Of a stretch of 64,000 bases of DNA, positions 1-12,590 are shown one piece after another. The notes beneath the pieces were generated by a model. It had not been told where the DNA came from. It searched no databases and was given only the letters and a program-made list of their open reading frames with translations. Each line of letters begins with the position of its first letter. The first letter of the stretch is position 1. The DNA lies in the NCBI GenBank assembly GCA_035771165.1, contig JAWNZC010000421.1:721001-785000 (forward strand), given 5' to 3'. Source of the DNA: Paragorgia papillata. Taxonomy: Eukaryota > Cnidaria > Anthozoa > Scleralcyonacea > Coralliidae. The position numbers were made by a program, and so were the translations under genes.

Positions 1-1528
1 TAATCGACGTAAATTAACGGTTTTATCTAACTTAGTGTTTAGCTCTGGGCGGGATTGTCACTATCTTTATACTGTTAAAATCCTACATTTAGATGCAACG
101 TATATAGCTTTTTTAGTACTGGTCGTGACAACAGATTGGATATTGTGGTACTTGATTATACTGTGTTTAAGGCTGGGCTGATATCTGAGACTGAGTTTAG
201 TTAGAGATGGTGTTATATATAGGAACCGGAATTTTTCTTGTGGCCATTCTTGGGTCACGCAATCGAGTTGTAGACGTGGTGGTCGACGTGTGAAGCATAG
301 CACTACTGTGATAAGCCTTCACGAGTTAGCACGAAATTACTCCGTTCGCGCCAGCCTAATAGAGAGGCTAATCAAAAACGCAAACCGAAACAACGGCCAA
401 GCTCTTGACGGACTCGAGTGAAAGAAAAAACTGGCGAAGGCATGATTTAGTAGGCAAATCAAAGGAGAAAAGAACTAAACGGTTGCCAGCGGGGATCCTG
501 CCATTCCCTCTTCGGGAAGCCTTCCTCAAACTCCTTTTGTTTTGCGTGTTTTATTAAAAAACAAATTTAGGAGGCGAAAACTACCGACAAACATGTAACA
601 TGTCTGCCACGAAAAAGGCCGTAAAACTATTCAGTTTGTTCCCCAGTGTATGGCGTTTTCAGACCGTTTTGATTCAATTTACTGTGTTACTTTAAGTAAT
701 TGTGTGATTGCTGATGTATTCTGAACGAAACAAAACTTAGATTACCAGTACAAAGGTTTCTCATCACGAGACCAATTTCCTTCGCAGCGTTCGATAGCAC
801 GAGGGAGGATTTTCCGAAAGCATTCTCACGACTATACTACCATATCTAAGGCCTCTATCGTTGGCTGGTCTTACGAAAACAATCAATGGTCTAGTTGGGT
901 CTTTATATGTAAACATTTTCATGTCTGCGTAATGCTCAGGAAACCACAATTGGGTCGACAGAATAGAGGTTGTAACTTGCAAGTTTGCGAAGAGAAACTG
1001 GTGGAGAACTGAAAATGTATACAAGGTGTCTCGTGTCGTTTGACGGGAGCACTTTAAGCCAATTTGTTGTTTTGAGTGGGTTGAGTAATGATGGGTCACG
1101 ATCTTGTTCAACAATTTCTGGTTTTCCATAAATTGATTTATACACCTTCTCAATGCCTATTCTTAATCTATAAACAACGAAACAGTTTCCAAAAAGAGCC
1201 TCCAATTACTGAGCACTTAAAATGTCTCGCCCAATGGATCGAACTGCAATAAGCTTATAAACACAGTGTTGACATCCTAGGGTATAGGTGCTAGCATGTA
1301 TGTATGCACCGACGTTTAAGCTTCAAATTTGATCTCTGCAGATACCTTGTTATACATTGAGTATTTTTGTAGAAGCAAAGAAGTAGATATTAGTCTGGTT
1401 TTTAAGAATTATTGGATATAGTTGGAACACACGGTTGCACAGTTTGTTAAGAAAGGACGAGTCTTAGAGCAAATTTGCGTTGCCAAGTCTAACTGTGGAT
1501 ACTATAGATAAGGTGTTTGTAGCCTTAC
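1..1528. other. 3' side of the Otp-like gene: intron sequence, no exon seen
   Basis: This stretch should be intron 2 of the homeobox gene. I looked for the recognition-helix exon (WFQNRRAKW) on the minus strand and found none. The open frames here show no recognisable domain. Confidence 0.5.
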
Positions 1529-2071
1529 CTGGACTCTCGACTCTGTCAGTCCAATCCTAGCAGCCAGGTCTTCTCTCATGAACACATCGGGATAGTGTGT
1601 TCTTGCAAAGCACCTCTCGAGCTCGTTGAGTTGTGCTGGCGTGAAGCGCGTCCGGTGGCGTTTCTGCTTGGAGAGCTGCGATTCCGAGTGCTTGTTCTCG
1701 TCCTCGTCGACCACTACGGTGTCCACTGCTCGCTTAATCTCCGTTGGGGATCCCTTGCCGTCCATATCGACAGATTTCCCATTATCTGGCAACAAGTAAA
1801 AGTATTAAATTAACCCAATGCGCCCTTGAAATATCATTAAGAAGCTGATTTCTCTGCAGACGACACTAATGGGCAAAATTACTCGGAGTTATCAGGAAAA
1901 TGAGCATTTGGTTAAGCTGTGCTCGCTAGACGTGGCCAACGCACCGTGGTTTGTGATTAGGCCAGTGATAGAGTGCTCAAGGCTTGGCACAAGTTCGAGT
2001 AACGACACTGGGCCGGTTCCCCCATTGCTGTCAAGCTCGTCCCTTCCCCGAGACATTACCGTTGGGTCCAT
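1529..2071 (-). CDS. otp: Orthopedia-like paired-class homeobox gene, partial (exons 1B and 2)
   Basis: Exon 1B runs 2071-1945 (42 codons plus one base, start [12 protein letters not shown]). Exon 2 runs 1785-1529 and begins with the two bases that complete an Asp codon ([10 protein letters not shown]). Exon 2 encodes a basic linker and homeodomain residues 1-46: [18 protein letters not shown], then [20 protein letters not shown], then TESRVQV. This string is closest to Orthopedia as I recall it. The donor CCAG/GTAAGG cuts after RVQV, the usual paired-class intron position between homeodomain residues 46 and 47. The intron between the two exons is 159 bp. The exon with WFQNRRAK was sought in 1-1528 on the minus strand and not found, so the gene is cut by the window edge. 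Known role: nuclear transcription factor for neuroendocrine cell types; in several invertebrates and cnidarians it neighbours hbn and rax. Family assignment is confident; orthology to Otp rather than another prd-like gene is likely. Confidence 0.88.
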
Positions 2072-2124
2072 AGTTAATCTTCTGATCCGGCTCAAGGTTT
2101 CGGTGTCCCTTTGTAGCGAGCTTA

Positions 2125-2131
2125 TTATATA
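2125..2131 (-). promoter_or_regulatory. TATA box for Otp-like exon 1B
   Basis: TATATAA on the minus strand, 54 bases upstream of the exon 1B ATG. This leaves room for a short 5' UTR of roughly 25-30 bases. Confidence 0.5.
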
Positions 2132-4122
2132 GGAATTAATATCTACCGGCCTGATGGACCAATCAGCGCGCGCCCACGATTTGCTTCTAATAAAACCATG
2201 TCAGGTGTCAGAAGTGGAAAAGAAGAGCGTGAAAGCAAATCACGCTGGATTAATATTTAATTGTGATAATTGAAGACGAGAACACTGCAAATGATTCGCT
2301 ATTAATGTCTTTCTTTTTTCGGACTTAACTTTCCTCCAAAATTCAAAGATAATCACGAAAAAGAAAAAAGAGTGGAATGAAATACACATTTTAGTACGTA
2401 TCCCCCCCCCCCCCAGTTTTTTCTTTGTTATTCTATTTCTGACATCCGCATGATTCTTAAAGCAAGCAATCGCGAAGAAAGGTCTCTACACGTGTATACT
2501 GCGTGGGTTTTTTCTTTTTCCTCCGTTTTTTATCCATTTCTTGGGGTCTCCTCTGTTATCCGTTGCAATAAGAGCGGTAACTTAATTAAAAAAAACGAGA
2601 AACCATTTGTTTGGGAACTAGACGAATGTTTAGAAAATAATGCCTCACCGACGTCGGTCGGGAGCCACGGCGACCCTCCGTCGTTACTTTTACGATTAAT
2701 AAAATATTAATTGTTAATTAAAACGATATCGTTTGTCCCGAACGCGTCAAGAGTGTTGCAGCTAGTCCGCAGATCGGGGCGTTTTCGAGTCCAGGGTATA
2801 CCTCACTCCTAGTTTTAAAACTAAAGGTTTTCTTGTTAAGAGTGCACATCTCTAGTGCTTCGTCCCTATTTTAAATCGGTTGGTTCGAACGTGGGAAGTG
2901 TATCCCGAAGGAGCTGCATTTGCCTTCGCGGATCTAAGGATCTTTTACAGAAGCTTTGCACCACATGGCAACGAGATTGTGTCGTGTGGTTTCTTTGGTA
3001 ATCTAGTCGACGGCACAGTACTTTTCAGTGGGGATATTTTGTTATGTAGCACTCAGTAATTTTAAGCAGTGAATTGTAAAAAGTAATCGTCTGCTCGCCA
3101 CCATCTGTTCCAATGCACAAAGCGTGTGGTAGCCAAGGCAGAACTCAAGACCTGGCCCGCACGTGCCTCGCCGCGGTGGGTCATCACTTCTGCTACAGAA
3201 TAAAACGATCTCTTGGCCGAATAGTAAACTACTTGCCAAGTGCAATTGTGATACGCTAGCAGCTAATTGCGAGCCTTTAACGAACTCTCACGGGCTTTTG
3301 TTATGCAAACGTCGACGAAACCGTGCCCGTCGGAGTCACCGGACTACACGTCTGAAAGTTAGCGGCGGTCAAGTGTAGCCGTGAAACGCCAAAACGGACT
3401 CCAATCCAACAAGTGTTTTTCCAAACACTCTCAAGTGTCTCATTGTTTCACGTGTTCCCTTGGAAATCATCGTCGAGTTTTCACCTCTTGTTGATGATCA
3501 AAAGTAAACACGGTCAAACAATATAGAGACCAAAACGGAGTTTAATCAATAGCGTTTTATTTAAAGAGCCACGGTGGACCAATCGCGACGCGAGTACGAT
3601 ATTAAACGCGTCGGGATCGCCACATTAAACGAGCCGCGCGGCTTTTTGAGCAACTTCTCGAACATCAACTAACGTAACTTTTGAATAGGGACAGTTCACA
3701 TGTAGGCAGCTGCCTACAGTTTGCCGAAGGATAGCGATGAATTAATAAAAAGCCTACATAATCTAACTAAAAGGGACGAATACAGCACAGCTATATAAAT
3801 TTGATTCATTAATTTCTTCGGGGGAATTCTCTCTTCCCTTAGCAGCTTGTGTGGGTTAGACGAGTAAGATAATAAAGACTAGCACAGACGCTTGTGCTGT
3901 GGGGTAAGCTCGATTCGAGCCGTCGAAGCTGTCTGGCAAAAGTCGGGGAACACCACAGTTACCTAATGAGCAATGATTATCTGGTCGATTTAATATTTTT
4001 AAAGTATGAAGCGACGAAGCTGGAAGCCCATCTTGAAAATCGTCGCCCAATTTTGTTTCATTTACATACGTAACGATATTTAATATGAAACAGCAGTTGC
4101 TGCGTAGAAGAACTACTCTTAC
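2132..4122. other. Otp-like intron 1A / upstream region
   Basis: Lies between the two alternative first exons. It contains a poly-C run at about 2402-2414 and no recognisable coding sequence. It is a reasonable place for cis-regulatory sequence, but nothing specific is visible. Confidence 0.4.
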
Positions 4123-4261
4123 CTTCAATCATGGTGAAATAGCTTCTCTCCCTCTCAAAGTCTTCCACTGGTGTATGAAGTTCTCTCATCGGAGCGGTGA
4201 TCGCAGTGACGAAGCAATTCTCTTGTTCGCTCTCGGACAATGAGTCGCATGAGCGCCGCAT
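4123..4261 (-). CDS. otp: Alternative first exon 1A of the Otp-like gene
   Basis: An open exon starts at ATG 4261 (MRRSCDSLSESEQ) and contains an internal Met at 4189 (MRELHTPVED). It ends MIE plus one base at the strong donor GAAG/GTAAGA (last exon base 4123). That phase-1 end joins the homeodomain exon at 1785 in frame, giving [22 protein letters not shown] lies at 4274-4267, so transcription would probably start inside the ORF and the Met at 4189 would be used. Exon 1A and exon 1B are mutually exclusive starts with identical phase. It could instead be an unrelated exon; no transcript evidence is available. Confidence 0.55.
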
Positions 4262-4266
4262 CGTTG

Positions 4267-4274
4267 TTTATATA
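4267..4274 (-). promoter_or_regulatory. TATA box for Otp-like exon 1A
   Basis: TATATAAA on the minus strand, 6 bases upstream of the first ATG of exon 1A and about 80 upstream of the second. The spacing favours initiation at the second Met (4189). Confidence 0.4.
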
Positions 4275-7200
4275 CAGCTAAATGCAAATATAAATAGAAG
4301 ATTTGAAACACGCTTTGGGGCAATACAACACTGCGACGGAATAATGCACATGAATACACAGAATGAGGCCGATGGGGGAGAAAGACGCAAATAACACCGC
4401 GTAGCTTTTAATTAAGAATAGATTTAATTAAAAAAATGCGAAAAGTTTGGCGGTGTCGATCGGCGTGCGTGACACCCAGTTGCAACTATTTCTTTGTCGT
4501 ACCTTCAAAGAGGAAAGATTCAATTAGTTCTGGTCTTTTTCAGCAAAGCACTTCATAAACGTTCTCTGCGATTAGGTCGTGTTTTCCGAAGCTTAATGAA
4601 GGAAATGAATTCCATCAAGTTCGAACAATTCAGACAATAAGGAAGCGTGTTAAGCAATATTAGAATTCATAAAAGAAATTTATCTTGGCTCCATGCTGAT
4701 TAGAGTGGGAAAGTCTTGTGGAAACGAATAAATTAGATAAACTTTCGCGTCGAAATTGTATTCGCTGCAAAAAGCTCGCAAACAGTGTACGAGAGACTAT
4801 TTGGTCATCCTAAAGAAAACATTCTAGTCAATTTCGAAATTGTTTCATTCTTTATGGGCTTTCTTGAGCACGTATTAACTTTTTTGACTACTTGACACCT
4901 TGTTTACAAACACTCACAAATGGCTATTTGACACTGCAGATATGAGCTGTGAACTGACCCAAGTGTCCTATTGTTGCCGTATAAAAAGTTCCTTTATTCA
5001 AAAGCTCTTAGGATCTATAAAACAAACTGTGCATAGTTTCCGATTATTCTCAAAATGGGACGGTGGGCAATAACAGGTGACATTAATTGCTCATAACAGA
5101 AATTCGCAAGTGTTCAACAAGCTATTAGCTCATTATAATGTTGACTTTCCACTCCTAGTATTAGTTCAGGGATAACACTCGTCGTAAAAGGCTTCAGGGA
5201 TTTCCGAATTAACTTCTTGCTTCCTGTCGTGGATTTCCAACTCGTAAAAGATCCATCGTTTTCGTGATATAGCCCAGCTCTTAAAATGTAATCAAATGCG
5301 TTAGCTAATTGAATGATTAATTGATTGACGTCTTCACGCGTTTGAGCTTAGGCTTCGCGTTTGTGACTGAAGATTATTTTAACAAAGTTTGTGCTTTCAG
5401 TTTTGACTAATTTAATTTTAGAGTTGAGGTTTTCGATGGTCAGTAAACATGGACTGAAATAATTACCGTTTCCTTATGACACTGCTGCGCATATTCCCAA
5501 ACAGGAGACATGGTTAACTTGATTAATGATAACAACCTACAAAAATTAACGAGAAATTAACGAATTTCATCCCGATTTATTATACCTGCTCGCTCTTAAG
5601 TATACAAAATTTAATTTCCCTCTGTCCTTGGTTACCCACTGAAAATTTGCCATCAATAGTAATTCAAATAGAAGTTAGTTTTTCTTGTTCGTTCCCCACA
5701 CTCGACCGAAAACCACACTTTAATTGTACATGTACTGCACAAAATGGGTATATAGCAACGTTGACAAATGTCGAGAAATTGAGCATTTGTCTAACATTGT
5801 TTTGACGACCATTTTTTAACTAATATTTTAAAATTGTAGTGCAACGAAGATATGCGATGAATAACCACATTACAAAATACTTTGATGAAGTTTCTTGTTA
5901 GTGGGCTAAAGCTTCAATTAGCTTTTAATAGATTTTTATTATTTTATTTTATTATTTGTTGTATATAAGCTACTATATTATTACTAGTTCTTTAAAAAGC
6001 TCCTATTCTTTCCATTTTCACGAAGATATATAGTAGTATAGTACAATTCTAACCTCCTGAACTGCGATTTTCAGTTAGCGTATTTAAGTAAAAGCCTGTC
6101 AGGTTTGTAGGAATGCATGTTGAGGAAGTTTGATTATTTGTCGTAAAGTAGTATAATTTCTAGTATGAATATACATTATTTTAATAAATTCGATCATGAG
6201 ATGGAATAGATTTTTAAAACATCACAATAGCGAGCGTCAAAAACGTTTCCAACTTGATTTCATGTAATGGAAACGGAGATATTTTCTTATAAATGTAATT
6301 TAGTAATGTTTAACAATTTAGGAGTGGATTGGGGGTATATATGAGACTTCGCTCACACAAACTTAAGTATATGCAAGGGACTTGGTTTTACCGAAAGGTA
6401 ATATGGTTGGTTTGTTGTTTTCAATATTTGAGTTGTGAACTCGTGAATTTGTTGCTGTATGTGGATCATGTAAATAGAGACTCGGGTTTCATATTTCCAA
6501 AAATCTACTCTGGATCATTGTTCAAGGTAGAAGGTGTCCAGTCGTCGCTTTTATATGCTGGATATTGAAACAGCACGAGGCTATGGCCATATGTATGGAC
6601 AAGTTTCATGGACATCGGCATCGGTTTCAAATATTGTTTAACGGACTAGACGTCGGGCCATGCTTTACAACATTTCATCATTGCATGTGAATATGTGAAG
6701 CTGGACTGTTATACAAAATTCTGGCCTTTACAAAAAAGACTTTCTTATAATTATTGATTAGCTGATTGTCAGGTACGAGTGTATAGTCATATTTCAATAG
6801 ACATCTATAGAAAATGTGGTTTAACTTTGAAGTACTACAATTATATGTAGTACTAATGTATTCGTTATTATAATCTATTTCTGTGGTTTATATAATTTCA
6901 TTTTCATTCTACCTATACTTCTACGAAAGTCAGTTCGCTTGATTCGACTTGAATTAGACTAGAGCATTGATCTGTGGATTAAATAATAAAATTAAAGGCA
7001 CGAGTATATACATTTGTACTGTTGACTATTCCTTCGTGGGATACCTAATACAGTTTTTATTCTACCAAGTCTTCTTAAAGCATATTTCAACAACCAAACT
7101 TCATTTCGACTTTCAATACGTTCATTTAAGCGTAAACAGTATATAGCTGTGCAATCGCATTCCTAGTAAAAAAACTCAGAAATCGTGGAGAACATACTCA

Positions 7201-8719
7201 AATATCCAAAACAGTTTCTCAGATTCAAGTATTTGTCCACATATATATATATCCTATATATCGGGGTTCGCAAAGCAGATGTACAATATTTCCTTTTTTG
7301 TCACCTGAAATTGAAACTCGACGTGCACTTAGCGAAATTTGTCACCTGTGCAAACTTCCTCTGTTTATTTTTCACATGCATTGCTGACAAGAAGGACCTT
7401 ATAAGTCATGTAGATGTTTGAGTAGGTAACGTTGTACATGCTTATTCTTTGAACTATGTCAAGCATAAAGTTGTCTGGGAATTCAATTTAACCCCAGTTT
7501 CTCCTCGATGGATTTTTCCTACAACGAGTAAAATTGTCTGGCGTTAGCCAGAGTAAAATACATAAGACATAGAAATAGCAAGTCGTCTTTTTCATTTAAC
7601 TGCAAGAATGAAGTACAACACTGAACTATTTCAAGTTTGTATTTGATTGTACATTTATAATTTAATTCCTTGCCTTACTAATTTTTAACATGCAAGGCTT
7701 TCAAGAAAGGTTTCATTGTAAACTTAATTTTCATAATAAACTGAAAAATCTTTCCAAATATAATCTTTAAGTTTTTCTTAGCGGTGAATCTGACTGCATC
7801 TCATGCAAATCTTTTGTAGTTTTTGCACTTAAGCAGGATATCAATCAAACTATTGTTATCAGCATGCATGGGTTGTGCCTACTGATACCCACAATGTATT
7901 GAGAAAAAAGTAGTTAAGGAAAAAGTAGTGATGTATAGGGCCACTGTTATTGCACAAGATTTCTCTCTGTTGTTGGTTTCTGGCACTATGATTTCTCATA
8001 TTATCAATATTTTCCCCTTCTTTTTGTTACGTATTGTCGAATTGAAATAAAAAAGCATATACTGGATTCATACTTCGCTTCTCAATAGAGACGTTTCATT
8101 CAAGACATTTTTAACAGAACTGAATGCAACATAAACAACGGGAAAAAAGTTTAGCTTCTGAAATAATTATCTTTTTTAAACTCGATAAAATAGAAACGAC
8201 AAAAACCTTAAGCTTCTGAAATTAGTTCACTGGAACTGGACTTGTTTTGTATTTATTTTAATTGTATATAGTACAAGCTATATAACTCCATCTTTACATA
8301 TATCGTTGTTTTATACTGGACTTCTTTCATATTCATAACTGTTCAATTGTATAGTACAAGCTATATAATTTAATCTTTGCATTTGTTGTTGTGTTATACT
8401 TAACGTGGCTGACATGTAGTTCTCCTTCGATGCAAAACTGAAGTTTGTTCTTTGTTGTACCTGAAAATTGATTTTGCTTTCCTAGTCCAAATTTGTCATA
8501 ACGGCTTACCACAACGCAATCTCAGTACTCGACTCCATGGAGTCTTGACTATAATCGTTTTACCTTGCTTTCACATGAAGAATCAATTCTGATCTTCTAC
8601 AAGCAAAGCAGGAATTTTAGTACAAATTATCTTCTTTTTATTAATTATATAGAACTTGTACCAGAAAGTACATTACATAGGATAACAACAATACTCCATA
8701 TGAGCTCTATGATCATTAA

Positions 8720-8810
8720 CGCTTTGAGGCTTGGACCTCTCCCTGTGCTGAATAAAATCGTCTGGCGTTAGCTAGAATAAAATACTAAAGACTCGTCAGA
8801 CTTCAAAATG
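8720..8810. mobile_element. TTAA-flanked MITE (91 bp)
   Basis: Flanked by TTAA at 8716-8719 and 8811-8814. It carries the family core hairpin TCTGGC-GTTA-GCTAGA between two AATAAAAT-type direct repeats. The ends resemble inverted CTTTGAGGCTT / CTTCAAAA. TTAA target duplication is typical of piggyBac-mobilised elements; family assignment is inference. Confidence 0.7.
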
Positions 8811-8829
8811 TTAAAGAGATAGGTTTTAA

Positions 8830-8924
8830 CACTTTGAGACCCTGGACCTTTCCCTCTGCTGAATAAAATCGTCTGGCGTTAGCCAGAATAAAATACTAAA
8901 GACTCGTCGTCAGGCTTCAAAGTA
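8830..8924. mobile_element. TTAA-flanked MITE (95 bp), second copy
   Basis: Flanked by TTAA at 8826-8829 and 8925-8928. Terminal inverted repeats read CACTTTGAGACC and TACTTTGAAGCC. The core is the perfect hairpin TCTGGC-GTTA-GCCAGA. It sits 16 bp from the previous copy in the same orientation. Confidence 0.75.
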
Positions 8925-11535
8925 TTAAAAACTTAAAAGAAAATACTTGAATGATTGCTGTTTAGCTCATTAGAGGCTTGGTATACCAAGAATTGTCATT
9001 ATACAATCGTTTAGCTGTTCGTTGATGTTTAATTTATATGCAAGGATATATCTTAAAGCTTTGTTAATTTATAATTCTATCGCTAAGATCAAGTACAGTT
9101 CGTGTTTTGACAATTACAAATAGTACACCTTATAAAATATTTAAACAGAGTTTTAAGAGCAAAGTAGTCTTGTCAGAACTACTCGTTGCACTAAAGCCTC
9201 ATCTTGATTTCACCGGTAAACAAAAAATCGAGCTGATTGATTTCTTTAAAATGATTTCAATATTACTTCCACAGCTCTAACAGCATCAAAATTGCCGGCT
9301 TGATTTCATCCACTTAAATTCATTAAATGTTCCCATGAAATTAAGTAGTGGTTCTCTTATTAGGTATATATACTTTCATAACTAAGTATATACCAAATAT
9401 AGTCTTTGTTGTTTACGAAAAACACACAATGCTTAAGGAGTTTTGAATAGATTTTAGACGCTTCTTCTCATTCATAAAAGCACGCGATTGTACACACATG
9501 TTTGATCTTCGATGTGATCTTTCTTTTTTGTCATCCCAGACACGATGCTTGTTTGCGTTTTCGGCGCACCTTTGCGGTTTTTGTGTTAGAGGGCGTCACA
9601 CGTTTTTCTATTGTATGAGTGGCCTGTCGTTCCATGGCGCCTGTCAGGCCCTGAGTCCTCATCGAAATGCGTGTACTCCTACCTCAAAGTATCACCTGCG
9701 TCAAATTAAAGACCCCTGAAAATAAGACGTCGTCGTTTCCCACTCTGCAGTCTTTGGCTATTTGATTAATTAAGACTTTCTAATCGATATCCGGATTCAC
9801 TTACTTTGCAAACTATTGACTCAAACACAAATTAACCTGATCTATTATCGTTGACAACTGCACGAAAACCTGTCACCATAATATTTAGATTATCGATTTG
9901 TACATCAGTGATTCTGCGGAGCACTCATATTATATCGTCTCTCGAAGACCTAAATTCTGATATGAAGCCGAAGGCGTGTCTTTGGAGCTATTATCTTTTC
10001 CAGTATAGTTTAACTTACGGTTGCTTTCAATAGGTATAAAATCGTTATCACTCTTAGCGTTGCTATCGCAGTAAACATTTCGTTGAAAAAGGTACATAGA
10101 CTATTGGTCGCTAGCTCAATTTCCAAGGTGTCTTTTTTTTACCGTTATCTCTGTTTTCAACGTATAGTAGCGACATTCAGACTATGAGACAGTTTGTAAA
10201 GATAATTGAGCTCTCTATTTGTCAGTCAAGCTCAATATACTACGCCAGTACGTTTCTTAGAGCAACGTTTAAGTTAGGACTAACTGTTGTTTTGTTAAAC
10301 TTTGTCTTTGTTTTTTTTCTGGTTTAGATGCCCAACATAACTTGTATTCATTAAAATTAGAAAACCCCCACGACAAAGCAATCCACGTGCCTTTACCTAA
10401 ACCTCTTACATTCACAGTCGTTTTTATTTCTAAGCACATTATAAAAACAACTGCTACAAATTATTTAACAGACTGGCTTCCCGCAGTTATCCAAACGCTC
10501 CACTAATGTATTCGGGTTGTGAGTGCAGTTGATGGGATTAACTCGAACGTCTATAGCAAATCTACTTTTTGGCAGAATCGCAGCTGCCTGTGTATGACAA
10601 CTGTCATTGGAGTTACTTTAATTGGCAATTTCTCCGTATTTGATTATCGTTTTTCGTATTCAACACTTTTTCTTTCTTCCAATTGACTGTTATAGTTTGT
10701 GTGTGAAGTCACAGCACGAGTTATTAAATGGGAGATCGTCCTGTATTCAATTTCTGATTTACTTCATTGTTTGTAGTTATTAGGTGTTTCAAAGTTGAAA
10801 TACCAAATGTCCAGTTTCATAAATGTGTGCTCCCATGATGGCGCGAAATAAGGAAGTTCGGACTTGCATGTATGCGCGTAAAAACTTATCAATAGAAGGA
10901 CTCATTCACTTATATTCACTCGTTCATATTCACTCGCTCATTCACTCTTTTACTTACTCACTCGCTCTCTCACTCACTCAGACTCTTCTAAACATGCAAA
11001 CAGTCCTTTAATAGATTTTAATTCTGATCCAGATACGAGCCGGAACACGTTTAGTTTACCTGCATGATGCGTTAGATTCGAAAGTGGTTCGCTTTACTTC
11101 TGCAAATTCGCGAAGATTTGCATGAATGTGTTATACAGTCAAAAAAATGCGAGTAAAAAAAGACAAATTTAGAGGCTGTCTAACTCAAGGCAGGTGTAGT
11201 TAGCCCTGAAGTTCGGTCACTATGCATCCATTGCATCGGATCAAAGCGCGGTCCAACAGAAATAGCGCTATCAGCTTGTATAAAAACAAAATCAGTTCAT
11301 TCAACGTACAAATTAACTAGCTCTAATAAACTAAGGATCGAAAAACAGGAGAATTTCTGATAATAGTATTTCTATATTTTCTTCCAAATATCTATGTATA
11401 GATTTGACATTATTTCTAATCCGCCATGTTTATTAATTCCGTCTTCAAAGCAGCATACAATAATGATTTATACACTATAAACAAAATACAACTGTAGTAT
11501 ACTACATTTTTTCTGATGGACGGCATATGTTTTGG

Positions 11536-11832
11536 CATAGTCAATCGAGATATGGTCTGGAAACTCAGCTAAAGTCTTTGGTCTATCTTTTTGTTCGCCT
11601 TTATGCATTTTTGTGCACGGTGCACGGTCACTGAACACATTGTATTTTAGTATAATGAACGATTTATCCAATAGCATCGTTTCAGTTCAATCACCAACCG
11701 TGCAATTTAAATATTAATGAACCTAAAACAAAGGATGTGCACGGTGTAAGGTACGGTTCAACATAAAATCCCAGCTCATTATAGGCGCTTTGAAGTTTGC
11801 CGAGTTTCCAGACCATATCTCGATTGACTATG
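11536..11832 (+). mobile_element. MITE, left unit of an inverted dimer (297 bp)
   Basis: Begins CATAGTCAATCGAGATATGG and ends with its reverse complement, so it has terminal inverted repeats of about 35 bp. It is flanked by GTTTTGG on both sides, a possible target duplication. The interior is the reverse complement of the unit at 11862-12160. Confidence 0.8.
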
Positions 11833-11861
11833 GTTTTGGTGATATTTTTATATGGATAAAG

Positions 11862-12160
11862 CATAGTCAATCGAGATATGGTCTGGAAACTCGGCAAACT
11901 TCAAAGCGCCTATAAGCATTAGCTGGGATTTTATGTTGAACCGTACCTTACACCGTGCACATCCTTTGTTTTAGGTTTATTAATATTTAAATAGCATGGT
12001 TGAGTGATTGAACAAACGTTGCTATTGCACAATTCGTTCATTATACTAAAATACAATGGGTTCAGTGACCGTGCACCGTGCACAAAAATGCATAAAGGCG
12101 AACAAAAAGATAGAACAAAGACTTTAGCTGAGTTTCCAGACCATATCTCGATTGACTATG
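11862..12160 (-). mobile_element. MITE, right unit of an inverted dimer (299 bp)
   Basis: Same 35-bp termini and the same interior as 11536-11832 but in opposite orientation, separated by 29 bp. Together they form a foldback with arms of about 300 bp that could make a long RNA hairpin if transcribed. Confidence 0.8.
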
Positions 12161-12590
12161 TTTTGGTTAGGGCCGTATAGTGTTTTAAGGTGATGGAAGT
12201 TACATGGGACGATTTTTTGTCCTTCAGTGTAACGTAATTTTTTTCTGAAAAACATATTGCTAGTTGCTGTATAGGATTTCTGATGTATACAAGTTGCCAT
12301 AAAGGCTAAAAAGTAGGCTCCGTCTTCGTGTCCCCGACACAGAATACGTCACAGCTACATTTTGTACCAGACACAGAGTTTTGGAATCAGTTGAATTGCT
12401 TCGTTCTTTTAAAAACTTCGCTAAACTTTGCATTAAACGTGAATTGAATTATTCCTTGAAAAATTAAGATTTTTGGAAAGAAAACACGAAGTAATCTAAC
12501 GGATCCAAAATTCTGTGTTCTGTACACGAAGAAGAAGCCAAAAAGTAACTAGGCCTACTTTTGGTTAGAGTCGTAGTGTTTTAAAGCTCT
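12161..12590. repeat. Segment bounded by direct repeats, with internal inverted repeats
   Basis: The string TTTTGGTTAG followed by a GTAGTGTTTTAA-like stretch appears at about 12161 and again at about 12553. Between them an inverted pair (CAGAGTTTTGGAATC near 12375, its counterpart near 12510) and CTTCGTGT arms suggest a degraded TIR element of about 260 bp. Confidence 0.4.

Larger units (their letters stand above)
4275..11528. other. Gene-poor, AT-rich region upstream of the Otp-like gene
   Basis: No ORF here has codon pattern, splice structure or motifs I can support. It holds three small TTAA-type MITE copies (about 7.49-7.60 kb and the pair at 8.7-8.9 kb), an imperfect direct duplication at about 8263-8405 built on the string GTACAAGCTATATAA, and Ser/Leu-coding simple sequence near 10.9 kb (ACTC-rich). 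Long gene deserts beside developmental homeobox genes often carry enhancers, which cannot be judged from one sequence. Confidence 0.5.
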
